DNA of 26,376 nt from BNXB01 sp031548005 (lineage in GTDB: Bacteria > Bacteroidota > Bacteroidia > Bacteroidales > Azobacteroidaceae): positions 1 to 26,376 of the forward strand of contig JAVBRK010000075.1 in the NCBI GenBank assembly GCA_031548005.1. The letters run 5' to 3'. Positions within the stretch are counted from its first letter, which is position 1. Every line of letters begins with the position of its first letter. Of this stretch, positions 16,503-23,753 are shown one piece after another. The translations under genes and the position numbers were made by a program. Under the pieces are notes generated by a model, which was not told where the DNA came from, did no database searches, and saw only the letters and a program-made list of their open reading frames with translations.

Positions 16503-16532
16503 GATTAGCTTACTGACGTCAGTAAGCTAATC
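16503..16532. repeat. Perfect 30-bp palindrome between the thioesterase gene and dinD
   Basis: GATTAGCTTACTGAC is followed directly by its exact reverse complement GTCAGTAAGCTAATC, with no spacer. It lies 3 bases after the thioesterase stop. The plus strand has no T tract after it, whereas the minus strand reads into TTTTTAT, so it is terminator-like only in the antisense direction. It could be a symmetric protein-binding site, a 3'-end-stabilising hairpin, a barrier to antisense transcription or a boundary scar. Confidence 0.95.
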
Positions 16533-16677
16533 AACACAGCATAAATATATAAATATCAAACAGTTATGAATTATTTTTTTTTATTTTTAGCCTAAAAAAA
16601 AAAGAAATCGGGATGCTTTTTTCTCAAAAACACAACTTAATAAACTAAAAACCAACAACTTATAGAAAATTTTATTT

Positions 16678-17499
16678 ATGAAAACTTCTGAAATCATTAA
16701 CTTACTGGAAAAATTTGAAGCTGTAGTATATATTGTAAATGAAACAGAGTGCTGGAGTGCACGGGAATTACAAGAATTATTGGGATACAGCAAATGGCAA
16801 AATTTTGAGAATGTACTGGATAAGGCAAAAATTGCTTGTGAACAAGCCGGAGAGGATACATCAAATCATTTTACCCCTGTGAATAGAATAATTGCAGTTG
16901 GTAAAGGATTAAAAAATCAGCTCGATGACATGATGTTGACTCGTTATGCCTGTTATTTGATTGCACAGAATGGCGACAGTCGCAAACCAGAGATTGCTTT
17001 TGCTCAAACTTACTTCGCAGTGCAAACCCGCAGAGCTGAAGTAATTGAAAAAAGGCTGGCCGAACATGAACGATTACAGGCACGTGCCAAATTGACAGAA
17101 ACAGAAACTCAATTATCAAAAGTTTTATATGAAAGGGGGATTGATGAAAAAGGGTTTGGGATTATTCGTTCAAAAGGAGATCAGGCCCTATTTTTGACAT
17201 CTACTCAAAAATTAAAACAAAAAATGAAAGTGCCCAAAAATCGTCCGCTGGCTGATTTTTTGCCAACAGTCAGCATTAAAGCAAAAGACCTGGCAACAGA
17301 GATGACAAATGTTAATGTACAGAACAAAGATCTAATCGGACTGGAACCGATTGAGGGCGAACACATCGATAATAACAAGGCGGTAAGAAATATGTTATTA
17401 AAACGCGGCATCAAACCCGAGAATCTCCCTGCGGCTGAAGATATAAAAAAAGTACAACGAAAATTGGAGAAAGAGGATAATAAAACATTAAAAAAATAA
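16678..17499 (+). CDS. dinD: DNA damage-inducible protein D (DinD) family
   Basis: This 273-residue protein has full-length similarity in layout to E. coli DinD. The ECWSARELQELLGYSKWQNFENVLDKAK segment (about 22-50), of BRO-N/antirepressor type, is followed by HFTPVNRII, LTRYACYLIAQNGDSRKPEIAFAQTYFAVQTRR (about 91-123) and a charged helical region. E. coli DinD is SOS-induced and has been reported to inhibit RecA filament activity; whether that holds here is unknown. The gene is more A+T rich than its neighbours and is preceded by 178 bases with long A and T tracts and a perfect palindrome. Both points suggest later acquisition. No clear promoter is seen. It interrupts an otherwise metabolic operon, 22 bases before pdxS. 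Confidence 0.88.
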   Translation: MKTSEIINLLEKFEAVVYIVNETECWSARELQELLGYSKWQNFENVLDKAKIACEQAGEDTSNHFTPVNRIIAVGKGLKNQLDDMMLTRYACYLIAQNGDSRKPEIAFAQTYFAVQTRRAEVIEKRLAEHERLQARAKLTETETQLSKVLYERGIDEKGFGIIRSKGDQALFLTSTQKLKQKMKVPKNRPLADFLPTVSIKAKDLATEMTNVNVQNKDLIGLEPIEGEHIDNNKAVRNMLLKRGIKPENLPAAEDIKKVQRKLEKEDNKTLKK

Positions 17500-17507
17500 T
17501 AATAATT

Positions 17508-17513
17508 AGGAGG
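17508..17513 (+). promoter_or_regulatory. Consensus Shine-Dalgarno of pdxS
   Basis: AGGAGG is a perfect anti-16S match, 8 bases before the pdxS ATG at 17522 and just past the dinD stop. Such a strong site is rare in Bacteroidetes and implies high translation of pdxS independent of dinD. Confidence 0.7.
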
Positions 17514-17521
17514 TTAAAAAA

Positions 17522-18397
17522 ATGAAAAATGAAAGGTATGAGCTGAATAAAAATCTGGCTCAAATGTTAAAAGGTGGAGTAATCATGGATGTTTCAAACC
17601 CGGAACAGGCCCGGATCGCAGAACAAGCCGGAGCGGCTGCTGTCATGGCATTAGAACGTATTCCTGCCGATATCCGGGCAGTAGGAGGAGTTTCCCGCAT
17701 GAGCGATCCGAAAATGATCCGCGGCATCCAGGAAGCAGTCAGCATTCCGGTGATGGCTAAAGTCAGAATCGGCCACTTTGTCGAAGCCCAGATTCTTGAA
17801 GCAATCGAAATCGACTACATCGACGAAAGTGAAGTACTGACACCGGCAGACGATAAATTCCACATAGACAAATCCAAGTTCAAAGTACCGTTCGTTTGCG
17901 GAGCCAAAGACCTTGGAGAGGCCTTGAGACGCATTGCAGAAGGAGCATCCATGATCCGGACCAAAGGAGAGCCCGGAACCGGCGATGTAGTTCAGGCTGT
18001 CCGTCACATGCGCGCCATGACCAGTGAAATCCGCCGGATACAAAGTTTATCCCAGGATGAGCTCTACCATGCAGCCAAAGAATTGCAGGTACCGTATAGC
18101 CTCCTCCATTACGTACACGAAAACGGAAAACTTCCCGTAGTTAATTTTGCGGCCGGAGGTGTTGCGACTCCTGCAGATGCCGCCCTGATGATGCAGTTGG
18201 GAGCCGAAGGCGTTTTTGTAGGTTCCGGTATTTTCAAATCAGGAAATCCTGAAAAACGGGCGCAAGCCATTGTCAAAGCTGTGACCAACTATAACGATTC
18301 CGGAATTTTAGCCAAGATCTCAGAAGACCTGGGAGAAGCTATGGTAGGAATCAATGAGAGTGAGATCCAGTTGTTGATGGCCGAAAGAGGAAAATAA
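17522..18397 (+). CDS. pdxS: Pyridoxal 5'-phosphate synthase, lyase (synthase) subunit
   Basis: PdxS makes PLP from ribose 5-phosphate, glyceraldehyde 3-phosphate and ammonia, within a 12-mer core decorated by PdxT glutaminases. The 291-residue TIM barrel is family length. The key residues are present: Asp23 in VIMDVSNPEQA, Lys80 in MAKVRIGH (substrate Schiff base) and Lys148 in MIRTKGEPGTGD. The ALERIPADIRAVGGVSRMSDP segment and the C-terminal NFAAGGVATPADAALMMQLGAEGVFVGSGIFKS phosphate-binding region are also clear. It is coupled to pdxT with a 4-base gap. PLP is the cofactor of BCAA transaminase, which may explain its place inside the ilv operon (inference). Confidence 0.97.
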   Translation: MKNERYELNKNLAQMLKGGVIMDVSNPEQARIAEQAGAAAVMALERIPADIRAVGGVSRMSDPKMIRGIQEAVSIPVMAKVRIGHFVEAQILEAIEIDYIDESEVLTPADDKFHIDKSKFKVPFVCGAKDLGEALRRIAEGASMIRTKGEPGTGDVVQAVRHMRAMTSEIRRIQSLSQDELYHAAKELQVPYSLLHYVHENGKLPVVNFAAGGVATPADAALMMQLGAEGVFVGSGIFKSGNPEKRAQAIVKAVTNYNDSGILAKISEDLGEAMVGINESEIQLLMAERGK

Positions 18398-18401
18398 AAG
18401 T

Positions 18402-18965
18402 ATGAAAATCGGAGTTTTAGCCCTTCAGGGAGGATTTTCCGAGCACATCCGGATTCTGGAGTCCATTCAGGTCGAATCATTCGAGATCAGGAAAAAAGCG
18501 GATTTAGAACGGCCGATGAACGGTTTGATCATTCCCGGTGGAGAAAGTACAACGATGGGAAAGCTGCTGAAAGAACTGGATATCTACGATGAGCTGAAAT
18601 CGATGATCGGGATGGGACTGCCTGTTTTCGGCACCTGTGCGGGAATGATTCTGCTGGCGAAAGAGATTTCCGGAACCAATGTTTCTCATTTCGGACTGAT
18701 GGATATCCGGATCAGGCGGAATGCTTACGGACGTCAATTAGGCAGCTTCTTTACAGAAAGTGAATTCAAAGGTATCGGAAAGGTACCGATGACGTTCATC
18801 CGGGCTCCCTACATCGAATCGGCCGGACCGGATGTCGAGATTTTATCTGTGGTCGACGGACATATTGTTGCCGCCCGTGAAAAAAACATGCTGGCAACCG
18901 CCTACCATCCAGAGCTTACAACAGATCCCAGAGTACACCAGTATTTTGTAAAACAATGCGAATAA
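18402..18965 (+). CDS. pdxT: Pyridoxal 5'-phosphate synthase, glutaminase subunit
   Basis: PdxT is a class I glutamine amidotransferase that feeds ammonia from glutamine to PdxS. The 187-residue protein has the complete catalytic triad: Cys79 in FGTCAGMILLA, and His169 and Glu171 in AYHPELT. The IPGGESTTMGKLL oxyanion region is at about 44-56, and the NAYGRQLGSF segment expected for PdxT is also present. It starts 4 bases after pdxS and ends 40 bases before ilvC. Confidence 0.96.
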   Translation: MKIGVLALQGGFSEHIRILESIQVESFEIRKKADLERPMNGLIIPGGESTTMGKLLKELDIYDELKSMIGMGLPVFGTCAGMILLAKEISGTNVSHFGLMDIRIRRNAYGRQLGSFFTESEFKGIGKVPMTFIRAPYIESAGPDVEILSVVDGHIVAAREKNMLATAYHPELTTDPRVHQYFVKQCE

Positions 18966-19005
18966 AATAAACAGAATAATTTATCAACCATAAAAGAAAA
19001 AGAAA

Positions 19006-20052
19006 ATGGCAATCATGAATTTCGGCGGTGTAGAAGAAAAGGTTATGACCCGCGAAGAATTTCCTTTGGAAAAAGCAAGAGAAGTCTTAAAAAACGAAAC
19101 CATTGCAATCATTGGTTACGGAGTACAAGGTCCCGGACAATCGTTAAACCTGCGGGATAACGGTTTTAATGTGATCGTGGGACAACGAAAAGGTGGAAAA
19201 ACCTGGGAAAAAGCCATTGCAGACGGATGGGTTCCAGGCGAAACATTATTCGACATTGAAGAAGCCTGCCAAAAAGCGACTATCATCGAATATCTACTCT
19301 CGGATGCTGCACAGATCGAGGTCTGGCCCCGCATCAAGCCTTATCTGACAACAGGGAAAGCGCTGTATTTCTCCCACGGATTCGGAATTACGTTCAAAGA
19401 AAGAACAGGAATCGTTCCCCCGGCAGATATTGATGTCATCCTGGTTGCTCCGAAAGGCTCCGGAACATCTTTGCGCCGGATGTTCTTAGAAGGACGCGGA
19501 CTGAACTCCAGCTATGCCATTTTTCAGGATGCTACCGGTCGTGCACACGAACGTGTAATCGCTCTTGGAATTGGAGTCGGCTCGGGATATTTGTTCGAAA
19601 CGGATTTTAAACGTGAAGTGTATTCCGACCTCACAGGGGAGCGTGGTACACTGATGGGCGCCATCCAGGGAATCCTGCTGGCTCAATATGAAGTGTTACG
19701 TGAAAACGGACACTCTCCTTCGGAAGCATTCAATGAAACAGTGGAAGAGTTGACTCAATCCCTGATGCCTCTGTTTTCCGAGAAAGGAATGGACTGGATG
19801 TATGCCAATTGTTCTACCACCGCTCAACGCGGAGCTTTAGACTGGATGGCCCCATTTCACGATGCCACCAAGCCGGTATTTCAGAAACTGTACAATGAAG
19901 TGGCATCCGGAAACGAAGCCCAACGCTCGATTGATTCCAATTCCAAGCCGGATTACCGCGAAAAACTGGAAGAAGAACTGAAAAGATTGCGTGAAAGCGA
20001 AATGTGGAGAACAGGAACTGTAGTCCGGAAACTTCGTCCGGAAAATAATTAA
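19006..20052 (+). CDS. ilvC: Ketol-acid reductoisomerase
   Basis: IlvC converts acetolactate and acetohydroxybutyrate to the dihydroxy acids used by IlvD, with NAD(P)H and Mg2+. The 348-residue protein begins MAIMNFGGVEEKVMTREEFPLEKA and has the Rossmann motif IIGYGVQGPGQSLNLRDNG (about 35-53). The cofactor-specificity loop is VGQRKGGKTW, and the knotted helical domain has the HGFGITF and KGSGTSLRRMF segments. This N-terminal form is the one typical of Bacteroidetes enzymes. A second ATG at 19015 would drop three residues. It completes the common BCAA pathway started by ilvB, but is separated from ilvDBN by dinD-pdxS-pdxT. A strong terminator follows. Confidence 0.96.
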   Translation: MAIMNFGGVEEKVMTREEFPLEKAREVLKNETIAIIGYGVQGPGQSLNLRDNGFNVIVGQRKGGKTWEKAIADGWVPGETLFDIEEACQKATIIEYLLSDAAQIEVWPRIKPYLTTGKALYFSHGFGITFKERTGIVPPADIDVILVAPKGSGTSLRRMFLEGRGLNSSYAIFQDATGRAHERVIALGIGVGSGYLFETDFKREVYSDLTGERGTLMGAIQGILLAQYEVLRENGHSPSEAFNETVEELTQSLMPLFSEKGMDWMYANCSTTAQRGALDWMAPFHDATKPVFQKLYNEVASGNEAQRSIDSNSKPDYREKLEEELKRLRESEMWRTGTVVRKLRPENN

Positions 20053-20082
20053 TAACAGTCCCCAGCATCACAAATACCATAG

Positions 20083-20142
20083 AATACAGATTATATGAAA
20101 AATCAGGGTTTTCTCTGAAATTTCATATAATCTGTATTTTTT
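20083..20142 (+). terminator. Strong Rho-independent terminator of the ilv operon
   Basis: AATACAGATTATATGAAA (20083-20100) pairs perfectly over 18 bp with TTTCATATAATCTGTATT (20121-20138), followed by a T run to 20142. Within the loop TCAG and CTGA can extend the stem. It begins 30 bases past the ilvC stop. Confidence 0.92.
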
Positions 20143-20156
20143 CATTGTATTTTGCC

Positions 20157-20164
20157 TAACTTTG
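20157..20164 (+). promoter_or_regulatory. -7 element of the CDF transporter gene
   Basis: TAACTTTG matches TAnnTTTG, 14 bases past the ilv terminator and 25 bases before the ATG. No TTTG -33 is seen at 19-21 bases; that position falls inside the terminator's 3' arm. Confidence 0.45.
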
Positions 20165-20188
20165 CGGGATAAAATTACACACAAACAA

Positions 20189-21115
20189 ATGTCTATTGAA
20201 TCGCGCGAAAAAATTCTGATCCGGACCTCCTGGATCAGTGTTATTGGAAATGCATTCCTTTCTTTACTGAAAATACTCGTGGGGATTATTTCCGGCAGTA
20301 TGGCTGTGTTATGCGATGGTATCGATTCCGCTACCGATGTAGTGATCTCGCTCGTAACACTCTTTACGGCAAAGATCATGAATCGCCCGCCTAATGCCAA
20401 TTACGTCTATGGTTATGAAAAAGCCGATAATATAGCAACAAAAATTCTTTCATTCGTCATATTCTTTGCCGGACTCCAGATCTTAATATCGACCGGAAAA
20501 AGTATTCTGTACTCCGAACCCCGGTCATTGCCAACCGCCATCGCAATCTATGTGACCATTTTTTCCATCGTCGGAAAATTGCTATTAGCCGGATACCTTT
20601 CCAAACAAGGGAAAAAAGCAGGCAGTTCCATGTTGATCGCCAATGCCCAGAACATGCGTAACGATGTATTGATATCATCTGCAGTATTATTGGGACTTGC
20701 TTTTACTTTTATTTTTAATCTGCCGATCTTAGACTCCATCATCGGTTTATTAGTCAGCTTGTATATCATCAAGTCGTCCGTCGATATCTTCAAAGAATCG
20801 AATGTTGTCCTGATGGATGGCATCAAAGATACTTCCATCTACAAAGATATCATCGCAGCCGTCGGAAAAGTACCCGGAGCATGCAACCCACACCGGATCC
20901 GGTCCAGACAGTTGGGTAATATGTATATGATTGTTCTGGATGTGGAAGCCAACGGAGATATTTCATTGTATCAGGCGCACGAAATTGCGCAGGCAGTAGA
21001 AGAAAGCATCAAACAATCCATCGATAATGTTTACGATATCGTAGTACACGTAGAACCAAAAGACACCTGTCATTCCGAAGAAAAATTCGGAATCGACAGC
21101 AGCTATCCGATGTAG
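20189..21115 (+). CDS. Cation diffusion facilitator (CDF) family metal transporter
   Basis: This 308-residue inner-membrane exporter of divalent metal ions is of the FieF/CzcD type. Membrane helices occupy roughly residues 12-200. They include ISGSMAVLCDGIDSATDVVISLVTL, whose spaced acidic residues resemble the metal site in transmembrane helices of the family, and the PPNANYVYGYEKADNIA loop motif. A cytoplasmic alpha/beta domain from about 210 contains HRIRSRQLGNMYMIVLDVE and DIVVHVEPKD, typical of the dimerisation domain. The specific metal cannot be read off. The start is the ATG at 20189; a TTG at 20162 in frame lies inside the -7 motif. It is 11 bases before the aminotransferase-like gene, so the two are probably co-transcribed. 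Confidence 0.92.
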   Translation: MSIESREKILIRTSWISVIGNAFLSLLKILVGIISGSMAVLCDGIDSATDVVISLVTLFTAKIMNRPPNANYVYGYEKADNIATKILSFVIFFAGLQILISTGKSILYSEPRSLPTAIAIYVTIFSIVGKLLLAGYLSKQGKKAGSSMLIANAQNMRNDVLISSAVLLGLAFTFIFNLPILDSIIGLLVSLYIIKSSVDIFKESNVVLMDGIKDTSIYKDIIAAVGKVPGACNPHRIRSRQLGNMYMIVLDVEANGDISLYQAHEIAQAVEESIKQSIDNVYDIVVHVEPKDTCHSEEKFGIDSSYPM

Positions 21116-21126
21116 AAAACTTTTTT

Positions 21127-22326
21127 ATGAAATACCATTTTGACGAGATAATCGACCGGTCGGGAAGCGGATCTGTAAAATTCGACGGACTGGAAACACA
21201 ATTCGGGAAAACAGATTTAATTCCTTTATGGGTCGCCGACATGGATTTCCGTACCGGAGATTTTATCACAGAAGCGTTGAAAAAACGATGCGAGCATGGA
21301 ATTTTCGGATATCCGATGCTTCCGGAGGATTATTTTTCAGTAATCAGGGACTGGATATTCAAGCGCCATCAATGGAGAACCGATGAGACCTGGATGTGTT
21401 TTGTTCCGGGAATCGTGAAAGGAATTGCCTATGCTGTGACACACTTCACTCAACCCGGAGATAAGATTGTCATTCAGCCTCCGGTTTATCATCCGTTCCG
21501 GATCGTACCTGAAATGAATAAACGTCAGCTCATATTGAATCCGCTGAAAGAAACCGATGGAAAATTCCGGATGGATTTAAACCAGCTGCGAGACATCTTA
21601 GATCAGGAAGATTGTAAAATGCTGATCCTGTGTAACCCTCATAATCCGGTCGGCATCACCTGGGATCAAGAAACACTACAGGAATTAGCCGAAATATGTT
21701 ACCAAAAAAAGGTTCTGGTCGTTTCCGACGAAATTCACTCGGACATGGCGCTTTTCGGTAACAAACACCTGCCATTCGCTTCGGTTTCGGAAACTGCCGC
21801 CAACAACAGCATCACATTCATGGCTCCAAGCAAAACATTCAATATTGCAGGACTTGTCAGCTCGTATGCCATCGTTCCCAATGAAAAACTGCGAAACCGG
21901 TTTTTTCAATTCCTGAATGGCGGAGAGTTCCACCAGGGCGATCTTTTTGCATATACGGCAACGGAAGCAGCGTATAGATACGGAGAAGAGTGGCTGGGAC
22001 AAATGCTGAAATACATCGAACAGAATATTTTGTTTCTGGACGACTACCTTAAAAACAATATCCCTCCAATTAAGGCTGTGATCCCGGAAGCTTCATTTTT
22101 AGTCTGGTTAGACTGCCGTGAGCTGGGATTAAGCCAGCAGGAACTGGTTTCGCTATTTATCGACAAAGCCGGACTGGCTCTCAACAACGGGGAAATGTTC
22201 GGCCGGGAAGGCCGCGGATTTATGCGGATGAACGTAGGATGCTCAAAAAGCGTTATTTTCCGGGCGCTCGAACAATTACGCGCCGGACTGAAGCCAGATT
22301 CCGACCGCCTTTCGAATGGAAGTTAA
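21127..22326 (+). CDS. MalY/PatB family PLP-dependent enzyme (probable cystathionine beta-lyase)
   Basis: This 399-residue fold-type I PLP enzyme starts with the MalY/PatB pattern: YHFDEIIDRSGSGSVKFD, then LIPLWVADMDF and FGYP near residue 61. Cofactor residues are visible: the CNPHNPVG motif (169-176), Asp201 in VSDEIHSDM for the pyridine nitrogen, and Lys236 in APSKTFNIAGL for the Schiff base. Arg217-equivalents and the carboxylate-binding Arg in GRGFMRMNVGCS are near the C-terminus. Family members cleave cystathionine to homocysteine or act as aminotransferases; sequence alone favours C-S lyase. Its last 51 bases overlap the convergent Nudix gene. Confidence 0.92.
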   Translation: MKYHFDEIIDRSGSGSVKFDGLETQFGKTDLIPLWVADMDFRTGDFITEALKKRCEHGIFGYPMLPEDYFSVIRDWIFKRHQWRTDETWMCFVPGIVKGIAYAVTHFTQPGDKIVIQPPVYHPFRIVPEMNKRQLILNPLKETDGKFRMDLNQLRDILDQEDCKMLILCNPHNPVGITWDQETLQELAEICYQKKVLVVSDEIHSDMALFGNKHLPFASVSETAANNSITFMAPSKTFNIAGLVSSYAIVPNEKLRNRFFQFLNGGEFHQGDLFAYTATEAAYRYGEEWLGQMLKYIEQNILFLDDYLKNNIPPIKAVIPEASFLVWLDCRELGLSQQELVSLFIDKAGLALNNGEMFGREGRGFMRMNVGCSKSVIFRALEQLRAGLKPDSDRLSNGS

Positions 22327-22803
22327 TCCGAAATCACCAGGATTAATTTTCTCTTTGTCCAGGAACATCAATTCCGAAACATCGTCTCCTGCCTGTATAT
22401 CGCAGATCTTTTTATCGGTTTCGGCGATAAAAAACAAATCGACAGTATGAACTTCAAATCCCGAATAAACGTAGATATTCGGCAACGAGAACAAATAGCG
22501 GAATCCAGTCATTTCCAGGCCGGTTTCTTCTTTTATTTCCCGTATTATTGCTTCTTCCGCCGTTTCGTCCAGGTCGATAAATCCCCCCGGTAAGTCGAAT
22601 GTGCCTTTAGCCGGCTCTTTTCCCCGGCGGGCCACCAATAAACGGCCGTCCGGATCAGTAATAAACGCTGCCGTCGAAGCGCTGGAGTTAAAATAGTATA
22701 TAAAACCACAATCCAGACACTCTTTCGATTTGAAATTATGCTCTTCAAAACGGTTGGACCCACATTTGGGACAAAATTTGAACTGATTTAGCGGATGTTT
22801 CAT
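22276..22803 (-). CDS. Nudix hydrolase with N-terminal zinc ribbon
   Basis: The 175-residue protein has a four-cysteine zinc ribbon (C11, C14, C29, C32 in FCPKCG and ECLDCG). A Nudix domain follows, with a perfect Nudix box: G74, E80, R88-E89, E92-E93 and G95, from PGGFIDLDETAEEAII to REIKEETGL. The arrangement recalls NADH pyrophosphatase-like and related zinc-ribbon Nudix proteins, but it is too short for full NudC, and the substrate (a nucleoside diphosphate derivative) is unknown. It starts 18 bases after kdsA ends on the same strand and ends inside the 3' end of the PatB-like gene. Confidence 0.92.
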   Translation of the reverse strand: MKHPLNQFKFCPKCGSNRFEEHNFKSKECLDCGFIYYFNSSASTAAFITDPDGRLLVARRGKEPAKGTFDLPGGFIDLDETAEEAIIREIKEETGLEMTGFRYLFSLPNIYVYSGFEVHTVDLFFIAETDKKICDIQAGDDVSELMFLDKEKINPGDFGLTSIRKAVGIWLQSGA

Positions 22804-22821
22804 GCTTCTGGATTCTCTCGA

Positions 22822-23634
22822 TTAAAAATAACAACTGGCTTCGCGAATTTTCGACAACCGGATCAGGAGCGGCTCCAGTAATTCGAGCTTCAGCATATTG
22901 GCTCCATCGGATTTAGCCTCCGCCGGGTTAGGATGCGTTTCGATGAATAATCCATCGACTCCCACCGCCACCGCCGCTTTCGAAATCGTCTCGATTAATT
23001 GTGGCAATCCGCCGGTGACACCCGACGATTGATTCGGCTGCTGCAAGGAATGTGTCACATCCATCACAACCGGGACATTAAAAGACTGCATTTCCGGAAT
23101 ACCTCTGTAATCGACTACCAGATCGGTATAGCCGAAAGTCGTTCCACGCTCGGTAATCATCGCATTCGGATTACCGGCATCCCGTATTTTCTGAACAGCA
23201 AATTTCATAGCGCCAGGCGATAAAAACTGCCCTTTTTTCACATTGACAACTTTCCCCGTTTGAGCTGCTGCAACCAACAAATCCGTCTGGCGGCAGAGAA
23301 AAGCCGGGATCTGCAGCATGTCGACATATTCGGCAGCTATGGCGGCATCTGTTGTTTCATGAATATCGGTCACAACCGGGACATTAAACGTTTCACGAAC
23401 CTTCCGGAGAATTTTCAACGCTTTTTCGTCACCGATTCCTGTAAAAGAATCAATTTTCGAACGATTGGCCTTCTTATACGATCCTTTGAATACATACGGA
23501 ATGCCCATTCGATAAGTAATCCCGGCAATCTTTTCCGCAATATCCATGGCCATCGTTTCTCCTTCAATAGCACAAGGACCTGCCAAAAGAAAGAAATTAT
23601 TTTTCGAACTATTTTTCAAATAATCCAATGTCAT
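22822..23634 (-). CDS. kdsA: 3-deoxy-8-phosphooctulonate (KDO-8-phosphate) synthase
   Basis: KdsA condenses phosphoenolpyruvate with arabinose 5-phosphate to make KDO-8-P for lipopolysaccharide core assembly. The 270-residue TIM barrel has YVFKGSYKKANRSKIDSF, TDIHET, IPAFLCRQTDL, VNVKKGQF, TERGTTFGY and IETHPNPAEAKSDG. The N-terminal LLAGPCAIEG places a Cys at position 21, where metal-independent enzymes such as E. coli KdsA have Asn, so this should be the metal-dependent class (Aquifex type). It presupposes a Gram-negative envelope, consistent with the rest of the window. Confidence 0.96.
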   Translation of the reverse strand: MTLDYLKNSSKNNFFLLAGPCAIEGETMAMDIAEKIAGITYRMGIPYVFKGSYKKANRSKIDSFTGIGDEKALKILRKVRETFNVPVVTDIHETTDAAIAAEYVDMLQIPAFLCRQTDLLVAAAQTGKVVNVKKGQFLSPGAMKFAVQKIRDAGNPNAMITERGTTFGYTDLVVDYRGIPEMQSFNVPVVMDVTHSLQQPNQSSGVTGGLPQLIETISKAAVAVGVDGLFIETHPNPAEAKSDGANMLKLELLEPLLIRLSKIREASCYF

Positions 23635-23659
23635 TTGACGAAGTATTTTAAAATTTATG

Positions 23660-23667
23660 CAAAGTTA
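23660..23667 (-). promoter_or_regulatory. -7 element for kdsA
   Basis: Read on the minus strand this is TAACTTTG, an exact TAnnTTTG match, 25 bases before the kdsA ATG. A -33 TTTG at standard spacing is not clear. Confidence 0.45.
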
Positions 23668-23753
23668 TTGTTTTTATTGTTATTTTCGCACCGAAAATTG
23701 ACATTTCATAATTAATAACGATTTATCTAACTTCTAAAAACTAAGATCAGGAA

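Noticed and set aside
16503..16532. Reading the palindrome as the plus-strand terminator of the ilvDBN-thioesterase transcript
   Set aside because: There is no T tract on the plus strand after the stem; the T tract is on the minus strand, where no gene ends nearby. It is kept as a palindrome of unknown function.
16566..16595. Nine-residue Phe/Leu-rich mini-ORF (MNYFFLFLA) followed by a weak A-rich/T-rich hairpin near 16597-16622, resembling a Phe leader peptide attenuator before dinD
   Set aside because: The residues come from a homopolymer T tract, the hairpin is only an A/T-run pairing with one G-C pair, and dinD has no reason to sense phenylalanine. Chance is the simpler explanation, and it may also be a decayed terminator fragment (TCGGGATGCTTTTTT).
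16678..17499. A prophage remnant suggested by the BRO-N/antirepressor-like start of the DinD homologue
   Set aside because: No integrase, terminase, repressor, att repeats or other phage genes surround it, and the full-length match is to DinD.
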